A DNA stretch of 17,595 bases from Phoronis ovalis (taxonomy: Eukaryota > Phoronida > Phoronidae): positions 1 through 17,595 of the forward strand of contig JAOXYB010020259.1 of assembly GCA_028565635.1 (NCBI GenBank), in the 5' to 3' direction. A model generated the notes under the pieces. The model had not been told where the DNA came from. It worked only from the letters and a program-made list of their open reading frames with translations, and made no database searches. Shown piece after piece: positions 10,701-17,595 of this stretch (its first letter is position 1; each line of letters begins with the position of its first letter). The position numbers and the translations under genes were made by a program.

Positions 10701-13700
10701 GTTTAGCTCCTATTTTTAATATATTGTTTATTTAAAAAAAAACTGATCTGACTCCGCTAACACAAAATAACAAATACATGTCTTTAGCGTTATTTATTAT
10801 TTAGAAAAGAAATTTATGATAGTTTAGTTGAAAGAAAATGATAGCAGAATGTGAGAGTTAAGCAAAATAAAGTGATGAAGATACTATATATTGCAGTTGA
10901 GTGCCGACAGATTGACAGTGTTGACTAGAACAGCAGCTTATCACCTGTTATCTTCGCTAAACATGGATTCACAACAATACTACACTCTTAATCCCACTTC
11001 AAAAGCAATGTATCTATATCTCATCTGAGACAAAGATAATACTATCTAGACCTATCTAAGTTACATTTGTTACGGCGGTGCTTCGTATACCATAAACCTG
11101 TGTCCTTGACCGTGAAGTTCCAAGAAATGTCCAGCAATTAACACGTGAAGCAAGTACATAAAACTCGTCAGTGTTGATAAAGAAATGAGAAAATTACATG
11201 CCGTAAAAAGCAGCTATTGGTAATATAGTTTCTTGGACGAGTTTTGATATATTAGGGATATCAGTACGGAACAATTTACATACATTAGTATAAGTATTAC
11301 TATATAAATATATATATATATATACACCAAGCAACACGCAATATCAAAATCAAGATACTAAGTTGCGGTAAATCTCTCTATCATCAATTACCGCGTTTCC
11401 GCAAGAAATTGTTTTGGTCGCCGTGAAAACGTGAAGATTTCCTTGCTACTAAGAATAACAGCTATGTCTATAATGATAACCCCACAGTCTTGTCAATATA
11501 CACTGATACGTGATAAGACGGCTTTGTTTCGTTACTGTGGCTACGGCAGGATATATTTACAAGCAGGGCGTACCACATAAAAGGGCAAAGTGTCTTGTCT
11601 ATACTCTCGGGAGATGGTAAAGTTGCTAAAGAAAATTCGGCGTCTAAAAAAGTACAAACAATGTGGTATAGGGGCCAAACAATAAACTTTCTTGTAAGAC
11701 AGTTGGGGACAGTTGACGTGTTCTTCTAAGATCATACACTATTCATTTTTGCAGATAGCTATCATTACTGAAGTACGTTAATTATGCATTGCAGACTGCG
11801 CGTTTTTGAATCTAAGATTAATATATCTCTGTTAGCTCTAATGAATTTTTGTCAATACGATGAAAGGTTTTGAATGACATTTCTGTAATTTTAATTGATA
11901 AACTTGTGACAAAAAAAAATCCACTCTAAGTAAGATAAACCCGCTATATAATTAAAATAGTTTAACGTAACGTCACGTAGCAGTTCTTCTAATACCGTCA
12001 TACATCTAATCTGTTAGTTCGACCAATGGTTTATTAGATTTATCAGTGTACTAAAACAGCCACTGTTTATATGTTTTGCTTAAATTTCTTTGCGAATTAC
12101 AAGTGAATTTTACAACAACAAAAATTGAATTCGTAACAAACCTCCAGTACTAACATGACATTAAACCAAAATGTTTTATTATTTCAGAATATTTAGCTCT
12201 AAATGCAGTGGTTGTGGTCAAATAATTCCACCAAACGAGCTGGTGATGAGGGCCCTTGATCTTGTTTATCATCTACATTGCTTCACGTGCGTCGCATGTG
12301 GAGTTAAGCTCCAAAAAGGCGATCAATTTGTAATTAAAGAGGGACAATTATTTTGTAAACTAGACTTTGAAAAAGAATATGGAGTTATGCCCTTGAGCCC
12401 TAAAAGTGAGTAATCATTTTTTCAAGTTTCTGTCGTATTTTTTCGACCTTGACATATTTTCCATGCATAGTAACACGTTGGTTTATGTAGACATACATAA
12501 AGGTCGGTATATCGTTTGTTAGTCCATATAGACATATAAATCTGAAATTATTTTAATATACTCTAACTCTAAATTCAGAAAATGTTGATCTTATTGATAG
12601 GATTCTTTCAGCTAGCACTGAGGGAAAAACTGTGAAACTTTATAAATATACAATTCTGATTTTAATGTTTACACCATTACACAAATTAATGATATAATTT
12701 TGTAAAATAACTTTTACCCAGTCTAATAAATCATGCACGTGATAGGTACCGATTACAAATAAAATGCAAGCTGTTCTATTGTATAAAAACTAATATTTGT
12801 ATTATTCTTCAGGTGAGGAAGATTCGAGTATAGATGATAATGAAAGTGATTCTGGTAAAGGTCCCAAACGCCCAAGAACAATTTTAACCACAAACCAAAG
12901 GAGGAAATTCAAAGCAGCATTTGAAGTTAATCCTAAACCTTGTCGTAAGGTGCAGATACATTTTACTTAGTCTTTTGACAAACAATTGTCCAACATTTTG
13001 AAATCAGTTCTTTTAACCCCGACTTGAGATGTAATATGGCAAACTGAGTTTCTTAAATGTTCCAAAGGGGATGCTGACATATTGATCCAGTAATTTGACT
13101 GGACTTGTTACAGTAATTAAAAAATATTGTTAATTTTCAGACTCGAGAAGCGCTGGCCGCAGAAACAGGTCTGACGGTAAGAGTCGTCCAAGTGTGGTTT
13201 CAGAATCAAAGAGCAAAGGTAAGAGAAAGAACCATTCTATATATAGTTGCAGTTTGAATCTCGTCCACCAAAGAAATGTACTATTATACATTGTAAGAAT
13301 GCCGAAGAAAAGCTCCACCTTTCTTATAGTTTTAGGTTGAGGCGACAATTTAAGACACTTTTCTAACACGTTAATTATTCCAATAAAATTTCTGAACATT
13401 TTCATAAAAAAAACACAATTTTGTGGCAAGCTAAATATGTTTTACTTAAATACCTTTCCATCTGCTTTCCCAATGACATCCCGGGGTCCGGAATCAAACG
13501 TACCTGTTACAAACTCAAACTCATATGAACTTGCAAGATATCACCTGTTACCGTCACTTATGGATGTTAGTGGCGGCTTGGGTGAATTCAGGATTTAACT
13601 AGATTTAATTTAAAATAATAAATAAAAACAATCTAAAAATGTAGGTACTTGATGTTTTAGTAGGATTGTTTGAAACCCCACCCATGCAATCTGCAATCGA

Positions 13701-14750
13701 AAAGGATGGGTTCTATTAGAGTGTGGGTTTCTATACTGTTACCCGTACAAACACAGTATAACTAGCGAGTGTACATACAGCATTTGCTTACTATTGAAGG
13801 CGTGCAATTTCACATGTCACTCTGTTACCAAGTATACTGGCTGATATTAACTTATCAAATAACAATAACAGTGATTTCAACGTTTATGTTAATCATTGTA
13901 TAAATCTAATACAGGTAAAGAAAATAGCAAGGCGCCAAAATGGGGAAGGTGGAGATAGAAAAAATAGACATAAAAGAAAAATAAAGGAAGAGGATGATAC
14001 TTTAGATGGTAAGCATACATGCCAAATGTAACGATTGGTAATAAAGATAAATTATTTTTAAAAAATCGTACTTGTTACTGGGTGTAGAAAACTGAAATCA
14101 AAACCACGTGTTTTTTTTGATAAAGGACATAGTTTTAAAAAATTATGGAAAAAAGCTTTTCTGAATTTAATACTCTTTAATGATAACATATTTTCTTTCA
14201 GATGACGACGTTTTAGTAGCAACAGAGAACTACGGTATTTATGACCAAGAAATTCCACGTGAAATTCCAGGTATTATTTTTTTATTAATATTTTTCATTT
14301 GATTAAAGGTCTCCTGCTGCTCAAAACTGCCATTTTTTTAGAACTGCTATATTAAATCTGTGTTTAATACTGTATTCATCCGGCTATTCCATGTCAAAAA
14401 GTATTTTTGGCTACAGAACCGCGTCGATGTTATTGGGGGCGGGGGAATGCAACCTACAGTCAACGTTTGGGTGTAAGTGGCGGGGTAAGTCGATAATTTA
14501 TACATCGTTAGTTAAGAATTGTTTCAAATCGAAGCGGAATATATTTTTCTTAAGGCTCGATCATTTTATACTTGTAGGTGCGTATGGCCACCCTGGAGAG
14601 AGTATGTACACTCCGCCATCTGAAGGAGGACTGGGTAATGAAAACATTGATGCGTACGAAGATATGCTAATGGCGCAAGCCCACACGAACATTCTAAATC
14701 CTATTGACAAATTATATTCCATGCAAAGTTCCTATTTTACAGTAGAATGA
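4734..14750 (+). CDS. LIM-homeodomain transcription factor Lmx1 (8 coding exons)
   Basis: Eight exons joined at GT/AG sites give 1011 nt: 336 residues and a TGA. LIM1 binds two zinc ions through C28, C31, H49, C52, C55, C58, C75 and D78; LIM2 through C87, C90, H109, C112, C115, C118, C137 and D140. A short acidic Ser/Asp linker (about 152-170) leads to the homeodomain at 171-230, with W218, F219, Q220, N221 and R223 in the recognition helix. The last residues, [14 protein letters not shown], match the C-terminus of vertebrate LMX1A and LMX1B, and the start, MLQIME, resembles their MLDGLKME. This subfamily of nuclear factors patterns dorsal limb, roof plate and dopaminergic neurons in vertebrates; its role here is inferred from homology. 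LIM domains bind LDB/Chip-type cofactors. Vertebrate proteins are about 380-400 residues. This one is shorter and lacks their glutamine-rich stretch after the homeodomain, with a charged stretch there instead. A single gene, not A or B, is expected in an invertebrate. Confidence 0.97.
4792..6768 (+). other. Lmx1 intron 1
   Basis: This is 1977 bases of AT-rich DNA with GTAAGC and TTACAG ends. No coding segment was recognised. The part just before exon 2 (about 6580-6700) is less AT-rich and contains a tandem word, AGTGTATACTGAGTGTATACT, at about 6660-6680. Confidence 0.85.
6769..6952 (+). CDS. Lmx1 exon 2: LIM domain 1
   Basis: The acceptor TTTTTCTTACAG ends at 6768; the open frame before it (from an ATG at 6717) is intron. 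The exon encodes all eight LIM1 zinc ligands with standard spacing (C-X2-C-X17-H-X2-C-X2-C-X2-C-X16-C-X2-D). It ends within the Lys81 codon at CACAA|GTAAGT (phase 2). A degenerate copy of this end lies about 298 bases downstream in the intron. Confidence 0.95.
7188..7268 (+). pseudogene. Relict duplicate of Lmx1 exon 2 end
   Basis: Positions 7231-7266 match 6933-6968, the end of exon 2 with its donor, at 32 of 36 bases. The copy reads CKLDYHK then TAA, against CKFDYHK in the exon. The donor GT has become AT (AAGTAAGT to AAATAAGT), so it cannot be spliced there. Similarity is weaker but visible upstream to about 7188 (ATTCCT...AAAAACT). I read this as a dead fragment of a local exon duplication. 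Confidence 0.6.
9643..9658 (+). repeat. AAT microsatellite
   Basis: A short run of AAT units lies in Lmx1 intron 2. Confidence 0.8.
11301..11324 (+). repeat. TA microsatellite
   Basis: A TA dinucleotide run with one interruption (TATATAAATATATATATATATATA type) lies in Lmx1 intron 2. Confidence 0.85.
12188..12405 (+). CDS. Lmx1 exon 3: LIM domain 2
   Basis: The acceptor TTATTTCAG ends at 12187, and the first base completes Lys81. The exon encodes IFSSKCSGC through [10 protein letters not shown], with all eight LIM2 ligands, and matches the vertebrate KGDEFVLKEGQL-type core (here [12 protein letters not shown]). It ends at donor GTGAGT (12406) in phase 1. The ATG at 12171 is intronic and is not a start. 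Confidence 0.96.
12406..12812 (+). other. Lmx1 intron 3
   Basis: This is 407 bases with a GTGAGT donor and TTCTTCAG acceptor. It is AT-rich, and nothing else was recognised. Confidence 0.9.
12813..12949 (+). CDS. Lmx1 exon 4: linker and first half of homeodomain
   Basis: The acceptor TATTCTTCAG ends at 12812. The exon encodes an acidic Ser/Asp linker, then KRPRTILTT and the first helix region of the homeodomain to PCRK199. The end at 12949 (AAG|GTGCAG) is chosen because it alone keeps exon 5 in frame. An overlapping GTAAGG five bases upstream would fit U1 better but breaks the homeodomain. The exon itself begins GTGAGG, like a 5' splice site. Confidence 0.93.
13141..13218 (+). CDS. Lmx1 exon 5: homeodomain helices 2-3
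   Basis: The acceptor TTAATTTTCAG ends at 13140. The exon has 26 whole codons ([11 protein letters not shown] to NQRAK225) and phase 0 at both ends. It holds the recognition helix with the invariant W, F, N and R. Donor GTAAGA is at 13219. The same heptamer, GTAAGAG, also occurs inside the exon at 13177-13183. Confidence 0.95.
13219..13914 (+). other. Lmx1 intron 5
   Basis: This is 696 bases. Positions 13460-13760 are less AT-rich, and the word GTAACAGGT (minus strand) occurs twice there. A minus-strand word GTTTGATTCC near 13490 resembles a tRNA B box, but no A box or clear element ends were found. The 99-codon minus-strand open frame at 13130-13429 overlaps exon 5 and is a shadow. Confidence 0.85.
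13915..14008 (+). CDS. Lmx1 exon 6: end of homeodomain and basic stretch
   Basis: The exon begins GTAAAGAAAATAGC, giving VKKIARRQ, which aligns with the vertebrate MKKLARRQ just after the recognition helix. It continues with a glycine-containing then strongly basic stretch ([10 protein letters not shown]) and an acidic run (EEDDTLD). The vertebrate proteins have glutamines here. It ends in phase 1 at donor GTAAGC (14009). Confidence 0.9.
14202..14270 (+). CDS. Lmx1 exon 7: acidic C-terminal segment
   Basis: The acceptor ATTTTCTTTCAG ends at 14201. The exon has 69 bases with phase 1 at both ends, so skipping it would keep the frame. It encodes [23 protein letters not shown], which I cannot align with confidence to vertebrate LMX1. 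Donor GTATTA (14271) is weak. Confidence 0.85.
14271..14577 (+). other. Lmx1 intron 7 with possible pseudo-exon
   Basis: This is 307 bases. The middle (14417-14484) is unusually GC-rich and is bracketed by an acceptor-like TTTTTGGCTACAG and two perfect GTAAGT donors at 14473 and 14485. Inclusion would shift the frame of exon 8. Confidence 0.6.
14578..14750 (+). CDS. Lmx1 exon 8: conserved C-terminus
   Basis: The acceptor TATACTTGTAG ends at 14577. The exon encodes [18 protein letters not shown], comparable to the vertebrate LTPPQMPGDH region, and finishes with [17 protein letters not shown] and TGA at 14748-14750. The tail is a clear Lmx1 signature. The open frame continues upstream into the intron to an ATG at 14391, but exon 7 cannot read into it in frame. 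Confidence 0.95.
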
Positions 14751-15249
14751 TGTGTTTCAAGGCTCAATGTATGCTAAAAGCATCACCTATTTCTCATATC
14801 TGGTTTATTTCGTTTGATGGAAATCTAATTTCAGTCATTTGAATTCATTATCAAAATTCTGTAAAGTTGAATACCGCAAGTTTCCCTCTAGATTTTACTT
14901 CAGATGTTGTAATCAATTTTTTGAGAACTTTTTCCTAGTAATATCGGATGAAGAAAGTGAACGCGAGATGTAAGAATGGGTGCCTGTTTTCAGTACATAA
15001 AATGAGTCCTGGTTGTGCAATACGACAACAGCTGTATGACCAGCTGCAATATCTTTTAAACTTACCATGACTGTGCTCGTGTTAGCTGCAATAGTACTGT
15101 TTCTTTGTTTTTTAAATATTGTTTCTGTAAAATATATATCTATACTTTTATGTTCTTAAAAATCGAAACTTAATTAATTTGGCTACTTCAAGTTCTCAAA
15201 CCTTTCTAAAAATATCAGGAAACATTTAATAATTTTCTTATTTAAAAAC

Positions 15250-15255
15250 TTTATT
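15250..15255 (-). other. Candidate poly(A) signal of the WDR38-like gene
   Basis: TTTATT on the plus strand gives AATAAA on the minus strand, about 410 bases after the WDR38-like stop. ATTAAA variants on the minus strand lie nearer, at 15290-15295 and 15417-15422. Any of these could be used. Confidence 0.35.
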
Positions 15256-15460
15256 GATATGTGGTTATGTACCAGCATCAAAATTGCCCTTTAATGTACA
15301 TATTTATATACACCAACGCTATTATTAGAATTGTAAGAAAATTCCGCCTTTTTCTCAATATTCTATAGAAATGTTTACATTGGTGCATTCTAAGGGTACC
15401 ATAATATAAAACAGGATTTAATATATTCAATCATATACAGTAAATAATCGGGTTTACAAG

Positions 15461-15466
15461 AATAAA
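15461..15466 (+). other. Candidate poly(A) signal of Lmx1
   Basis: AATAAA in AAGAATAAATTGCAC is the first canonical signal on the plus strand after the Lmx1 stop codon. Confidence 0.4.
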
Positions 15467-15662
15467 TTGCACAGATACAAATCAAGATGGAGATCACATA
15501 AAAGTCACAAAACATATTTTTTTAAATAGAGAGTAAAGGCACCAAACAAAGAAGAATCAAAGAAAAAGACACCAGATACAGTATTTTATCTCTGTGACAT
15601 AAAAGTGACACTAGATCTACTAAATAATATCTGATTTGTTTTCATCACATGTCATAATGAAA

Positions 15663-15827
15663 TCAAGTTGCTAATAGTTCATTCAGTAGGATTTGGTTTT
15701 CCTCAGAATTGTCTCCCTTGTTGTTATCATCTTCAGCGGCAAAAGACAACGTCATTACAGCAGCTCCTGATGCAACTAGAGTGCCACCTGCTGTAAAACC
15801 GCAATACTGAGCGTATTCAGTTTCTCC
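15663..15827 (-). CDS. WDR38-like last coding exon
   Basis: This exon has 54 codons and TGA after acceptor TTTTAG. It encodes GETEYAQYCGFTAGGTLVA, a terminal propeller segment without WD, then an acidic tail ending NELLAT. It is not obvious as a stand-alone frame; it was found by following phase 0 from the previous exon. Confidence 0.85.
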   Translation of the reverse strand, partial: GETEYAQYCGFTAGGTLVASGAAVMTLSFAAEDDNNKGDNSEENQILLNELLAT

Positions 15828-17466
15828 CTAAAACAATAAATATAAATTGTAAAAAATAGTATCCCCCTAGTTTCGTATATCTAAGGATAATAGGGATAGT
15901 TACATAACCAAGAATGTTCTAAAGCACCACCTGCTATATAGCAGCTATAGCTACTATTATAGATTGAACCTGCTAATGTAATGAGTTACCAGTAGGTGTT
16001 GCAGCATACTGGTCCAAGTCATTTATAAATTTGGTTCTTTACAGTTATTTAACAAATATTTTCAAGGTGGTGCAATATCATGAAGAACATGGTATTATAC
16101 TAATTAACGTCACATTTAATAACCAATCATAAATGCTGTTCAAATGATGCCCTCTCCCCTCCAGTCTGCTTCCCCTCTCTAATTGCCATATTGCCATCTG
16201 GTGGTGACTCAGGAGACTAGTCAACTGTACGATGAAGTCCCAGTGGAGGATACTTGACAAAAAACTTGCTAGGGGTGTTAGGCCCCTGCTAATAAGTCAT
16301 TAACCTACATTAAATATTTATGTTGCTTTCCAAAAATATACCCCATGGTAAAAACTTATTTACAAAAACCATATCTGATGGTAAAATAATTCTCAAAATG
16401 TATGCCCATGGTAAAAAATGCAGAATTAACTGTTTGTATGGTGATTTTATAATATCAATGGAATTGTTTTCAGAAAATGCACTATTAGCAATTAATTATT
16501 TATTGTAAATATATACCCCATGGTAAAAAATATATTTGCAAAAAATCATCGGACCCCATGGTAAAAATTGTCATATAAACATAAAAAAGATATCCCATAG
16601 TAAAAACCAAAGCTTAAAAAAGGGGCACATATATACAGTCGCTTTGAATGAGAGTACCCCCAGGGGTTAAGTCCACAGACAGTGGCTGAAACATAACTAA
16701 GTGATAGCAATGGTAATGGCAGAATATCATTCTTATCCTGATTCTAACTACCTGATCAATTTATCTAAAACTTGTTTTATCTATACCTGAAGAATCTTTA
16801 GACATTTGCCTTGAATAACATCCCATACCCTGACAGATTCATCATCAGCTGCACTCACAGCAAAGTAACTATCAGGAGAGAAAACTACAGCCTGCACCCA
16901 ACCTTCATGACCAGTGAGTATGTGTAATAATTTGCCATTACGAGGGTTCCATAAACGTACAGTTTTATCCCATGAACAAGTTGCCTGCAATTGAAATCAC
17001 TATAACTGATATATATTATTTCAAAATGCACATACATCTAGTCACTTTAAATGTCTGCGCCCTCCAGGGACCTTATAACTAAAACTGTTTGTTTTATTTT
17101 CTAATAACTGCTGTCTAATCATCTAATGATAAACATTTTTGTGCTAAAGTCACATTGTTGTCTCATACAAATTATTGGACTTTCCTTTTTGGTATTAATT
17201 TTGATAAACATATACTGGATTTTAGATAAGTATTGCTCTTGCCCATGTCTTACCAACATGCCTTGTTTTGAGAATGCTACACCATGAACATTTCCTTTGT
17301 GTCCTTCTAACACCAGAACCCTGTCAATGGCATCTGGACTCTGCAATGTCCACAAACGAGCTGTATGATCCCATGACCCAGTAGCAAGCCATATACCAGA
17401 GTGTGACAGGGATACACACTGGACAAGATTTTCATGACCACTAAAAATCTTCAGTACATGTCCCTT
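15663..17466 (-). CDS. WD40 repeat protein, WDR38-like (C-terminal part, 3 exons)
   Basis: Three minus-strand exons (17466-17254, 16984-16787, 15827-15663) join with all junctions in phase 0 and give 191 residues and a TGA. The peptide covers about four blades of a WD40 propeller: SGHENLVQ...LATGSWDHTARLW, LEGHKGNV...LATCSWDKTVRLW, LTGHEGWV...DESVRVWD, and a last blade (GETEYAQYCGFTAGGTLVASGAA) that lacks the WD pair. Human WDR38 has the same series, including SGSWDKTIHIW, the GKCLETLKG link and a final SGAADQTRR blade without WD. That is why I prefer WDR38 over generic WD40 proteins. WD40 propellers are protein-binding scaffolds; the role of WDR38 is poorly known. The tail (EDDNNKGDNSEENQ) is acidic. 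Human WDR38 is about 310 residues, so roughly 120 N-terminal residues lie right of the window. The gene is convergent with Lmx1. Confidence 0.82.
16193..16204 (-). promoter_or_regulatory. CTCF-like binding motif
   Basis: GCCATCTGGTGG is the reverse complement of CCACCAGATGGC, close to the bilaterian CTCF core. With flanks it agrees with AGCGCCATCTAGTGG at 12 of 15 places. A chance match is possible in 17 kb. Confidence 0.35.
16341..16607 (+). repeat. Decayed minisatellite, unit about 30-40 bases
   Basis: Copies of a core CCCCATGGTAAAAA occur at 16341, 16404, 16516 and 16554, with worn copies near 16374 (CTGATGGTAAAAT), 16434 (TGTATGGTGATTT) and 16594 (CCCATAGTAAAAA). The spacing is 30-40 bases, except over the worn part at 16440-16515. 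Between cores lie A-rich and T-rich words such as TTACAAAAAC and TTGCAAAAAA. Confidence 0.75.
16787..16984 (-). CDS. WDR38-like exon (penultimate)
   Basis: This exon has 66 whole codons between acceptor TTCAATTGCAG and donor GTATAG. It starts ATCSWDKTVRLWNPRNGK, completing the blade begun in the previous exon, and goes on to LTGHEGWVQAVVFSPD and VRVWDVIQGKCLKILQ. Confidence 0.9.
16985..17253 (-). other. WDR38-like short intron
   Basis: This is 269 bases with GTAAGA and TTGCAG ends; nothing else was recognised. Confidence 0.88.
17254..17466 (-). CDS. WDR38-like exon (first visible)
   Basis: This exon has 71 whole codons between acceptor CAATCTTTCAG and donor GTAAGA. It starts KGHVLKIFSGHE and ends SKQGML. 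It contains one full blade (ATGSWDHTARLW) and the GH start of the next. The ATG at 17484 lies before the acceptor and is not a start. The frame stays open past the donor to 17119, but that is intron. Confidence 0.88.
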
Positions 17467-17595
17467 CTGAAAGATTGGGTCCACATTAAATTATATTGTT
17501 TTTTTTTAGAGAATATATATTGTGTAAATATAAAATAATTAGGGATAGTCATGTCACACACATGTACACATATACAGATATAAAAAAAATTATAT
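17467..17595 (-). other. WDR38-like intron, cut by window edge
   Basis: Only the 3' part of this intron is in view, ending CAATCTTTCAG. It is AT-rich with no coding signal. Confidence 0.8.

Larger units (their letters stand above)
6953..12187 (+). other. Lmx1 intron 2 (5.2 kb)
   Basis: The largest intron separates the two LIM domains. It holds a relict copy of the exon 2 end (about 7188-7268), a GC-richer patch at about 8222-8460 with a CACGTG E-box (8347-8352), a TCF/LEF-type word AGATCAAAGATC (9146-9157), an AAT repeat (9643-9658) and a TA repeat (11301-11324). Long introns in developmental genes often carry enhancers; that is inference here. Open frames at 10092-10277 (+) and 11541-11735 (-) look like chance. 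Confidence 0.9.
14751..15466 (+). other. Lmx1 3' UTR and convergent intergenic region
   Basis: The only AATAAA on the plus strand after the stop lies at 15461-15466, which would give a 3' UTR of about 720 bases. The stretch is AT-rich and contains a Pumilio-type word TGTACATA at 15295-15302. The end of the transcript is inferred from the signal only. Confidence 0.45.
15828..16786 (-). other. WDR38-like intron with minisatellite and CTCF-like motif
   Basis: This 959-base intron starts GTATAG and ends TTTTAG on the minus strand. It holds a decayed minisatellite (16341-16607), a pyrimidine-rich patch (16149-16180) and a CTCF-like motif (16193-16204). Open frames at 16078-16260 (-) and 16320-16508 (+) do not match known proteins. 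Confidence 0.85.

Noticed and set aside
13130-13429. 99-codon minus-strand open frame
   Set aside because: It is antisense to exon 5 and its intron, with no recognisable motif and no splice support.
13440-13760. tRNA-derived SINE in intron 5
   Set aside because: A B-box-like GTTTGATTCC on the minus strand has no matching A box, no clear tail and no target-site duplication.
14391-14577. In-frame extension upstream of exon 8 as an alternative N-terminus
   Set aside because: It lies in intron 7, exon 7 cannot enter it in frame, and the peptide shows no domain. Only the GC-rich core is kept as a finding.
16078-16260. 60-codon minus-strand open frame in the WDR38-like intron
   Set aside because: It lies between two exons that join directly in phase 0, and the peptide looks random.
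1-17595. CRISPR arrays, insertion sequences, integrases or prokaryotic defence genes
   Set aside because: None are present; the window is spliced eukaryotic DNA.

Overview
This is a stretch of animal nuclear DNA. It is AT-rich and its genes are split by introns with canonical GT/AG ends. Operons, ribosome binding sites and prokaryotic gene packing are all absent. The two recognisable genes, an Lmx1-type LIM-homeodomain gene and a WDR38-like WD40 gene, place it in a bilaterian invertebrate. A mollusc or other lophotrochozoan is my best guess, from base composition, intron size and the type of dispersed repeat, but nothing in the window settles the phylum.

Layout. Positions 1-297 hold C-rich low-complexity sequence and a probable dispersed repeat. 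Positions 298-532 (minus) look like one exon of an unidentified small protein with a single membrane segment; it ends at a GTAAGT donor and its downstream exons lie outside the window. Positions 533 to about 3700 are non-coding. A candidate promoter and non-coding first exon lie at about 3700-3832. The Lmx1 coding sequence runs on the plus strand from 4734 to 14750 in eight exons (4734-4791, 6769-6952, 12188-12405, 12813-12949, 13141-13218, 13915-14008, 14202-14270, 14578-14750). These join in frame to 1011 nt, that is 336 residues plus stop: LIM1, LIM2, a homeodomain and a conserved C-terminal tail. The second intron (5.2 kb) is the largest.

Tail to tail with Lmx1, on the minus strand, are the last three coding exons of a WDR38-like gene (17254-17466, 16787-16984, 15663-15827; 191 residues visible, N-terminus off the right edge). 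About 0.9 kb separates the two stop codons, and the only candidate poly(A) signals there would make the two transcripts overlap. The large WDR38 intron holds a decayed minisatellite and a CTCF-like motif.

The genes do not form a pathway. Lmx1 is a developmental transcription factor of the nucleus; WDR38 is a WD40 propeller protein of poorly known function. I see no mobile-element system, CRISPR array or novel enzymatic system. The most interesting observations concern gene structure: a relict duplicate of the end of Lmx1 exon 2 inside intron 2, an in-frame cryptic donor that would remove the DNA-recognition helix, several exons whose first bases recreate a 5' splice site, and a linkage of Lmx1 with WDR38 that also exists, more loosely, in human 9q33.3.
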